A stretch of 64,000 bases of DNA. It comes from Costus lasius. Lineage: Eukaryota; Streptophyta; Magnoliopsida; Zingiberales; Costaceae. Location: NCBI GenBank assembly GCA_027563935.2, contig CM050447.1, forward strand, positions 14,228,501-14,292,500, in the 5' to 3' direction. Below the pieces are notes generated by a model that saw only the letters and a program-made list of their open reading frames with translations, searched no databases and was not told the origin of the DNA. This document shows, piece after piece, positions 55,788 to 64,000 of the stretch. Made by a program: the position numbers and the translations under genes. How positions within the stretch are numbered: the stretch's first letter is position 1; each line of letters starts with the position of its first letter.

Positions 55788-58700
55788 CTAGTCTTGCGAT
55801 GTTGCAGAGTATTCGAAGAGGAGACGATTAGATGGTGCAGATTGAAAGAGAACTCGGAGACGGCTTGTCAGCTTATAAACTAACGTCCACTGCATTGCCA
55901 TTTCTGAATCCTTCATCTGTCTTACAACTGACGCCTGAAATGGTGGGCAAAATATTGTAGATCAATGTACTGAGGAAATTTCCAAAAGCGCGAATTAAAT
56001 GCTTCGCCATCATGCAACATTTCTTTCTACAGCGCCTGTTGTCCAAACAAATAATTAGGAAAAGAAACTAGAAGTTGTACCTGAAGTCTTTTTCCAAATT
56101 GAACTTCAACTTCGGTACCAAAAGATAGATTATTAGCAAGAGATTTAAGAGGATCGACTGTAGGATCCAAAGATAGAAGGCTTGGTATTTGGGGAGCATA
56201 AACAAGGCGCCATCGTGCTTGTCCAAACTCTCCCTTCCCTTCTATTCGGGGCATCAATGTTTCAAGCGTTGCAGTCGCAAGTTTCTTGAAAGCTAACTGG
56301 CCATCACCTTCCAGCAAAGATTCAGCAAGTTGACTCTCAAAAACCCTAGCAGCCTGTAAGATAGTTAACAAAAAAACGTAACATTTCTCCGAATGCAAAA
56401 TGTAAACCTAGTTAACCATATGCTCACTGGTGGAGCAAACGTTCTATTCTAGTATCAAAGCAACCAAAGTGAATGGTTTAGCTCTTTTAGTTTAATTAAG
56501 TCATAAATAAAAAATAAAAATAATGAACAAAACTGTGCATCTGCAAACTGAATACACCCTTGTGAAGTCAAAAGCTGAAGAATTCTTACAGTAAGCCAAT
56601 AGCTCCCTAATTGGATTACATGAAGCAATAAGATTACGGGTAAAATCCACTCAGCTCCAACAAAATCAGATAAACATTTTTTTGAATATTCTTTTTTTAC
56701 TAAATAGAGCTGCGTTATGTTGTCACTAGTATCATTTTACATCCAATATTCAAAGGAAAAATTAAAACATGCCAAAATACAAAATGCTGTTTATCCAGCA
56801 AGATATCTAGCACATCACATAGAGAACCTGTCATAAGAATGCACGATTGACATAATAAAGAGCCTGATTAATTTGTAGTAAATAAGAATCTGAATTCCCT
56901 GCGGCAAAAATCTAATCATTTAGTCTTTTTGGGCCCTAGAATCTTGCATATCCTCCAAATGTGTTATTGTATTCTTTGATGTTGTAAGCGAGTACCTTCA
57001 GTTTCTGTGACCATTTCCAGTAGTTTTTTCCTGAACTAACTGTTTCCTATCTGGCCTCTTCTATTTCTACTTGCTTTTTTCCATTCGTTACAAAAGAAGA
57101 GAAAATGATAATAAACTACCGCAAAACCTATTTTTTAAGCTAGCTAGGTAGTTGTTGTCATTTTGGAAAAGTAACTATTTTAAAAAAAAATTACCTCACA
57201 ACTTTCAGTGCACTGGTACCAGGCAGTTTATCAGGTATTTTGGACAAATTCTTATTCTTACCTCAGTAGGTGTGAGAACATCTTGATCTACAGAGCGTGT
57301 TGAGGTCACAACCAAATTATCCTGCCAAGTGCTAGCTCGACCCTGAACTCTGAATTGCCATTCAGATCCCAGAAGTGCTAAATCTAGTATTGGATCCAAA
57401 CCAAGCTCAGACTCAAATTTAGCTATATTTAGATGGTCACGTTTAAGCCTGACCTGCAATTAGAACAAACAAAATGAACATCTGAGAGGCAATTGAATAT
57501 TCAATTTTATTTGTAAACAGAAACAATACGGCCTCTTGCTAAATTTTACTTAGGCAAATGCCTAAACTTATAATCAAATTCACAAAGGATGAGCTCACCT
57601 GTGTAGCAACTAAGTTAACATCTCCATTCTCAAATGCTAAAATTCCCTTGGGCCGGATGCGTTTGGGATGAGCCATACCATCCAATTCTAGTTCACCACT
57701 TACAGCAAAGTTAAGAATTAAAGGATACACTATTCTTAATTCTGGTCCCAGTATTAGCCTCAAGTCACTGAGTCGAACATCACTAACAGGTTTAAAAGCT
57801 GCTTCTTCTATTTCCTTCTGCGCCGTAGGCTCCTTCACTATAAGCAGGAAAAGCAGTTATTCCGTATACTATACAAGTCATACAAATTAGAAGCAATTGT
57901 CAGAAAACTAAACACCACAAAAAATTTTAGGATGAAATGACGATAATACTGGATCCTTAAATAATCAAAACATGTCCAATACAAGGGAAGCCTTTATGTA
58001 ATGCGTTGCTAAACTTTGAATTGCACCTGGGGACTTAAGCCATGTGTTCTTTGATGCAGGCAAGGACCCAAGAAACCTTGGCATGCGTCCGGAAGTGGCC
58101 ATTCGGTTGTAATCAGCAGTAGGGAAACCCGAATCTGCCAATTTATTAGCACCAGCACCATTACCCTTGTCATGAGGTAAATAAGCTTCTCCACGACTCA
58201 ATTGTATAGTTCCAGAAATATTTGGCTGTAATATAGAACCCATAATCTGCAATTGGCTGTCAACTTGACCACTGTTTTTGAGGTTTGTCACGTTAGAAAA
58301 GACTGCACTTTAAAATACTATTGCATAACATAATTATCAGAAGAAATAGAAATAACAATCAACCATGCAAAGACAAAACAATATAATCATTGAAATAAAA
58401 AGCAAAGGGACATTGATCCGATAGACAGTGATCCAGAACCCGGTTCACAGTTTTATTAGTGTCAAAAAATCCTATAGTTTTGAGGAAGCCACAAATGAAT
58501 GTATTTGTAGAGTCCACTCGTACCCTTGTAAGGTTTGCAATAGTGGTCCATACCGATAAACTGATTCTTCACCTGACCATTGGTACCGACATATGGTACC
58601 ATAAGTATAATATAACTATATAGTCAGTACCGACCATGTATCTAGCCCATGGTCTGACCTGTACCACCGAATAAATAGTGGTAATTAAACTTTGCCTATA

Positions 58701-61700
58701 AGTAACCATCAAAAATCTAATCTAAAAAGCTAGCCAAAATTTTGTTCTGAGTTTCTTGATCTTTAAAATCTGGCGCTTGATAATTTATTGCAGTCAGCAA
58801 AAAAAATTATTATTTTTCACATATTATACTCAAAAGTCAAAATTATATAGAAATCACAAAAGTATATGTCGGAAAATAAATAAAAGTTATAAGATATTCA
58901 ATACTCATTCAAGTAACAGTGATAATTTCAATTACAAAGAATACTACTCTGGCAAGGAAAGAAATCAACCTGAAAATGTTTTTAGCTCGTACTTCCAGAA
59001 CTTCACATTTCAAATCAATTCTATCGCTAGTAGATGATTCACTAGATTTGAGAGGCAAATTTCCTTTCAGCAATAACTTGCCCTTCCTGCTCACTCTACT
59101 TTCGATTGTACTGATGCACAATCTATTTGATATGACATGAACAGTACCTCCAAAATTTGAAAGCGGCTGTCTGAGGACAGGAGAGGAAACAGATGCACGG
59201 TGAAATGATGCAGAGCCATCTACAATTGGCTGCTCAACAGTGCCCCTCACCTATTGGAAAAAAAAATGCTTCTAAGACGTTTTTAAACTACCATAGAAAT
59301 GGATTGAAGGTAAAGTAATACATTGGACAACTTTCCCCTAGAATAAACAGAAACAAAAGGCAATGATAGCCAGTCATTCATTCATTGTTAGATATCATAT
59401 GAGTATGAAGTTTGTACATGACACATGTAGCTGCAATAATAAGCCTCAATTAAATGCCTGGGAAATGAATGTACCAATGTAACATAGTAGATAACTGAAA
59501 CTATTAAAATACATGCGTCTAGCTATACTAGAAATGATTCAATGAAACTATATTCAACAAATAGAACCAATCGTAGATAAGTAACTATCCACTAATGCAA
59601 AACAAGTAACTGTCCATGATGGAAAACATGGGTAAACTACCAACTGACATTATTCCTCATTGAACAATACAAAATGAAATAGCCGCAGGACCATGAAATG
59701 TATTTACAACTTTCCCACCTGAAGCATAATATCTGCATAGCCATGAAGCCAGTTCGCATAAGGACATAACGCTGTTATTAACATCATACCCCCATCTTTT
59801 ATATCAGCATTTATTCGTACATCTCCTGCATCCAACATCGTCCAGTTCATACCTTTTAAACTTTCAGCTAACTGGAGATCCCAACCCTCGTCAGTCTTAT
59901 CTCTGACTACCTTTTTATCGACAATGTCTTCAGAAGACCCTCTTTCATATTCTTTACTCCAAACAGGAATTCTGATTGCTCCTCCTGCAATAACCTTTTC
60001 TTTCTCAATTTCTTCTTCTGAATCATTTTGAACATAAGTCACCGGAACACTTCCTTGAACATGGACATGACCACTCTGAATGACAGGTTCAAAGTTAGCA
60101 TTAAATAGAAATCGACTGGTTGATGTTATTGACGCAACAATTTCAGCGCGCCCAAGATCAATACCCCCTACAGTACCATCCAAAAGCCTTATTTGAATAT
60201 CACATTCTGGTTTCGCAAGACTTCCCTTAAGATCTCCTTCCATGTGCAAAATACCCTTTATTGGTGTCAACCACTGACGGAGAGATTGTATTGAACTCAA
60301 GGTGGAAGATTCAATAATTTGAACTACAGTAGGCACTAGACCAACAGGGAAATTAAGTACTGCAAAATGAAGATTTGTTACAGGCCCAAGTAGAGTTCCA
60401 TCAGCATGTAGGGTTGCATTATCTTTCTGAATAAACAGTTTCTCTAGTCGCAAACCATCATGATTGCTATATGCGCCAGTGGCTAAGATGCGCTGAGTCT
60501 TATAGTTTCCCCATTCCCAATCCTCCCCGTGGAAATCAAAATCTGCCTGCAGGAAAAAAAATGAAACATAAAAGAAGGGCATCTCATGCATCCAAAAGAA
60601 ACACTAAAGAAAAAAATTGAATGGCAATGCCAGGATTTTTGTTGAATACCTACATATAATTAGCAGAATATTTGTAACGCCATACATGTATAAGGTGTGC
60701 TTCAAAAAAATTCAGTTACTACGATTGAGAACAAAAATCCCTTAGAATTGACAAACATCTAAATTGTCACGGTTGAATCAATCTTGTTATCTTTTGTCCA
60801 ATCTTTAGTTTATGCAACAGTAACTGACGCTTGCTAATTCTTACCATAGTATCTCCATTGCCACCTCCGCTAGCATCAAGAGAGCCATTCCAGCGACCTT
60901 TAAATTCAGCTAAACCCGGAAGAGTGATATCTTCAAGAATGCTATCATCAGATCTATTGGAAAAACTTTCAATTGCCTGCAACATGGCATATTTTATAGA
61001 CTAAGAGGGAAAATATGCTAAGTAACAAAAATTTAGAATATATATATGAGAACATTGTGTCGAATAATAAAAAATATTAATTTATTATGGATTCCGCCTT
61101 GCTGCATTACTTATCACCCGCAAGGAACAACAGAGATAATATTTTTAAGAGATTTGAAGTTCAGTGGCCACAGATAATTGATGATTGCTCCTAACAAATG
61201 AAAAATAGAGATACCAAGGCAAATATACACACATATGTGTATATATATATACACACACATAAGCACGCGCACGTGATATATAGATATATATATATTAAAA
61301 ATATGTTTTGACCAGTACAGGTTGGTACATTAAGATACACCAGTTCGGATAAAATTTTAAAACCCTGTCAAAAAGCTTTATCTTTTGTTAAATAAAGATT
61401 CAGATATACCTTCAGCTGATCATGAAGGTTTTCAGCATGGAATCCTACTGACTGCAAACTTTGTATAAAAAGATCCTGCAAAAAATTCAAAATGAGAATG
61501 CGTTGCATCTTTTTAGTTAAATATTCTAGTAAATCTATAAGATATTATTGCAATATACAAAATTATCAAAGTTAGTATGGCATGCTCCTTATCTATAAAA
61601 TGAAGCAATTAGAACAGATTAATTTGGACTTCAAACTAATATTCTCTGGGTTCATTTTCAGATGTTTTCTATTTATTTTTTGCATCAAACAACATAGGAA

Positions 61701-62435
61701 AGGGCTCACGGTGGGATCAATTTAGCAGCACTGATTCAGGGGCAAGAAGGTTCCTACCAGCTGCACGTCAGCTTGGTGTCAAAAGCTGAGTGGTTATCAA
61801 GAAAGCAAAGTATGTACGGCTTGTCATGGAATTCTCATTGTTTAGATTGCGTGTGAATTAAGAGCTGGTTCATATATATGATCAATCAGACACCAGCTAG
61901 AGAATTAAAGGTCCAATTTATGTTGCAAAATGCTACCTTTTCACCTGTGCCTTTTCCATATCAATGAAGCTGAATAACCTTTTGGCTAGTTAGCCAATTC
62001 TTGAGTATGCTGTTTACTGTGTTTGGTTGGGTTCACTAAATGAAGAACATGAATGCAATTTGGCATCCAATGGCAGTGGCCAGTGGAGAATCGTTGTAGG
62101 ATAAAGTGCATTAATTAGATAGTATTTACTAGAGAATCATACAAGTGCAATCCACACAAACTTATAATAATCTATTATAATTTGAAATTTTCATATAAAT
62201 GATTGTCATAATGTACTGGAAACGAATTTGTAAATTTAAGGACCCATTCATAACTAGGAACTAAATTAAAAAACACTACTATGGTACTCAAATAAATTTA
62301 GAAGAATAGTAGTTTACCCTTAATTTACTTAATTTTGGGAGAGACACAGTGGATTTCTTTTGAAAGAATAATGAGGAGTTTGTGGGCGCATTTAGGTAAT
62401 TACCAATTTTTTCTCCTTCTCTCCTTCTCTCGCTC

Positions 62436-62496
<61 letters not shown>

Positions 62497-64000
62497 TCCG
62501 TGTGTGTTGTGGGGTGGGGGCAATAGGAAGAAACAAGGAAAGACGACCCAACAATATGGGAATATTTCCAATTAATTGCACTGCAAATTCATTAAGACTC
62601 AACTAATAAGAAAAACATCTCATTAACTCGTTAAGTCCAAAAACAATGTAACCCAATTGAAAAATACTTAAAGCTCCTAATAGTAGTACACACTACACAC
62701 AGGCTTATATCTTACAACAATTCTTCTCACCACAATCTCCGACAAAGACTTGATGCTATGACCCGTCCAAATGAGATAATTGACCTATTCACTTAATAAG
62801 CATGCCAAGTTAATTTCAGTATACTTATTAGGCTATATATATTACAACAATTCTACTCCCATAGTCCCACTTACCATATGGGACTTAGTTGGTATCACAA
62901 TTCCCACTTAGGACTTAAACATTTTCGTCAATCAAAACGTCTAACTCAAGGGCCATAGCTATTCCTAATAACAACGTGAAGTTCTACCATCCATGCAACC
63001 TTTTCCCTGTTAGACTCTCATTGTGCTTAGAACTATATTTGCTTTCATAATATCTGCTAAGATTCTACATTTTGAGAAAAATGGCTTATTACCTTGATAA
63101 TATAGAAACACATAACCCAATGTACCCAATGTGAGACTAATATATTATGGTAATTTTTCTCTCACTTTTCGTGAGACTATATAGAAATATGACAAAATTA
63201 TTGTACCCTGAAATGGGCAACAATATGTATGGTATGCTGTCCAGGTGGAGTCGAAAATATTTGCCTGGTTTTGAAAATTATTGACAAGGATTTAACATCC
63301 TCATCAATCCTAAAGGCCCATAGCTATTAGGAATTAACAACATGTGAAGTCAATCCAATAGGAACTTTACCATCCATGCTAACCTTTTCCTATTAGACTC
63401 TCATTGTGCTTAGAACAATATTTGCATTCATAACATCTGTTAAGTTTCTGCATTTTGAGAAAAATGGCTTATTAGCTTGATAATATAGATACACGTAACC
63501 CAATGTGAGAGTAATATATTATGGAAAATTTTCTCACTTCCCTTGTGAGACTAAATAGAAATATCACAAAATCATTGTAGCCTGAAATGGGCAACATCTA
63601 CATGAATGTATCGTAAACAACATCAGTGTTGTTGTTATACTGAGATTATTTCATTGCATACTATGTTGAAATATATTATTTGTGTTTGAGATAAATAATG
63701 TGACCTTCAAATTCAGATTCTCCGCACATCTTATTCACAAGAAATGTCCAAGAGCATGAAATTATTCTCCAAACTTTCACAATTCTTTAGTTCATAATCG
63801 TATTGCTCTTTCACTAAATGCACTCATCATTTAAAAAGATTTTAGCAGAGAATTACCTTGGACCTTGACTGGACAGCAGGATCAGTACTTCGAGAAAGGA
63901 GTCTTGCCAGAGGAAGCATCTCAGCAACTTCAGCACCAGGAACTTCTAGTCTCATTCTCCATCTTCCCATTGAAGAAATCACACTACCAAGATGTCCAGC
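55788..64000 (-). CDS. TIC236: TIC236 (SSG4) chloroplast import protein, C-terminal part of gene
   Basis: Inner-envelope protein of plastids that links the TIC channel to TOC75 across the intermembrane space; a TamB homologue (DUF490), called SSG4 in rice. Ten exons on the minus strand, all GT-AG and in phase: 63857-64000 (open at the window edge), 61410-61475, 60845-60976, 59719-60546, 58970-59250, 58027-58271, 57599-57837, 57262-57453, 56081-56353, 55788-55934; together 848 residues and the stop. Recognisable stretches: LPGLAEFKGRWNGSLDASGG, LHFAVLNFPVGLVPTVVQII, GQVDSQLQIMGSILQPNISG with SRGEAYLPHDKG, and a TamB-like C-terminal block EGKGEFGQARWRLVYAPQIP. The last exon ends LLFEYSATSQD. 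Repeating beta-strand-like segments fit the TamB beta-taco fold. The full protein is expected to be above 2,000 residues, so the N-terminal part with transit peptide lies beyond the window. Confidence 0.95.
62436..62494 (+). repeat. Compound (TA)n(GA)n microsatellite
   Basis: About 12 TA units followed by about 17 GA units inside the TIC236 intron. Confidence 0.95.
62949..63595. repeat. Diverged direct duplication, about 290 bp per copy
   Basis: The segments at about 62949-63226 and 63315-63595 share GACTCTCATTGTGCTTAGAA, TTTTGAGAAAAATGGCTTAT and CCTGAAATGGGCAAC in the same order, with small indels. They could be two relics of one repeat family or a local duplication. Confidence 0.75.

Larger units (their letters stand above)
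61476..63856 (-). other. 2.4-kb TIC236 intron with repeats
   Basis: It lies between the exon coding DLFIQSLQSVGFHAENLHDQ and the exon at the window edge. It holds a (TA)n(GA)n microsatellite and a diverged direct duplication of about 290 bp. Confidence 0.85.

Noticed and set aside
1..64000. tRNA, rRNA, snoRNA or miRNA genes
   Set aside because: I looked for tRNA-like cloverleaf blocks and rRNA signatures and saw none. The hairpins present are long fold-back elements rather than miRNA-like.

Overview
This is nuclear DNA of a flowering plant, almost certainly a monocot. The genes are split by GT-AG introns, intergenic DNA is AT-rich and full of transposon remains, and several first exons (patatin-like gene, the single-exon gene at 5.5-6.7 kb) are strikingly GC-rich, as in commelinid monocots. 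I cannot name the species; a Zingiberales- or palm-like lineage is a guess. No RNA genes, CRISPR arrays or prokaryotic features were seen.

Six protein-coding genes can be reconstructed at the level of splice junctions. (1) 1-1856, plus strand: the 3' part of a phytochrome-interacting bHLH factor, with an apparent GC-AG intron. (2) 5468-6667, minus: a single-exon, plant-specific protein of unknown function. (3) 20375-26352, plus: a NAC transcription factor of the NAC1 (NAC21/22) type with a 5-kb first intron. (4) 30822-41238, minus: an LSD1-type three-zinc-finger cell-death regulator whose 170 codons are spread over more than 10 kb because introns 1 and 2 are packed with transposon remains. 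(5) 46276-47884, minus: a patatin-related phospholipase of the pPLAIII class. (6) 55788-64000, minus: the last ten exons of TIC236 (SSG4), the TamB-like chloroplast import protein. These genes show no sign of working as one pathway; light signalling, cell-death control, lipid hydrolysis and plastid import simply lie next to each other.

Between and inside the genes lie several mobile elements. The most notable is a pair of related elements in opposite orientation at 9427-15757 that together form a near-palindrome of over 6 kb. They carry a gene resembling the N-terminal part of plant Ulp1-type transposon proteins plus a coiled-coil exon. The second is a complete small LTR element (32134-34712) inside LSD1 intron 2, with a target duplication TATCC, a polypurine tract and only a gag gene (TR-GAG type). 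Others are a CACTA terminus with subterminal repeats (17273), a 525-bp hAT-type non-autonomous element with target duplication (42351), three fold-back MITE-like elements (3255, 9061, 26590), a BED/DUF659 hAT transposase relic, a Ty3/gypsy relic and three LINE relics. A truncated second copy of two LSD1 exons with their intron sits 3.4 kb beyond the functional gene. Local tandem duplications (29, 63, 69, 91, 105 and 129 bp periods) are frequent.

All product names come from reading motifs; no database search was possible.
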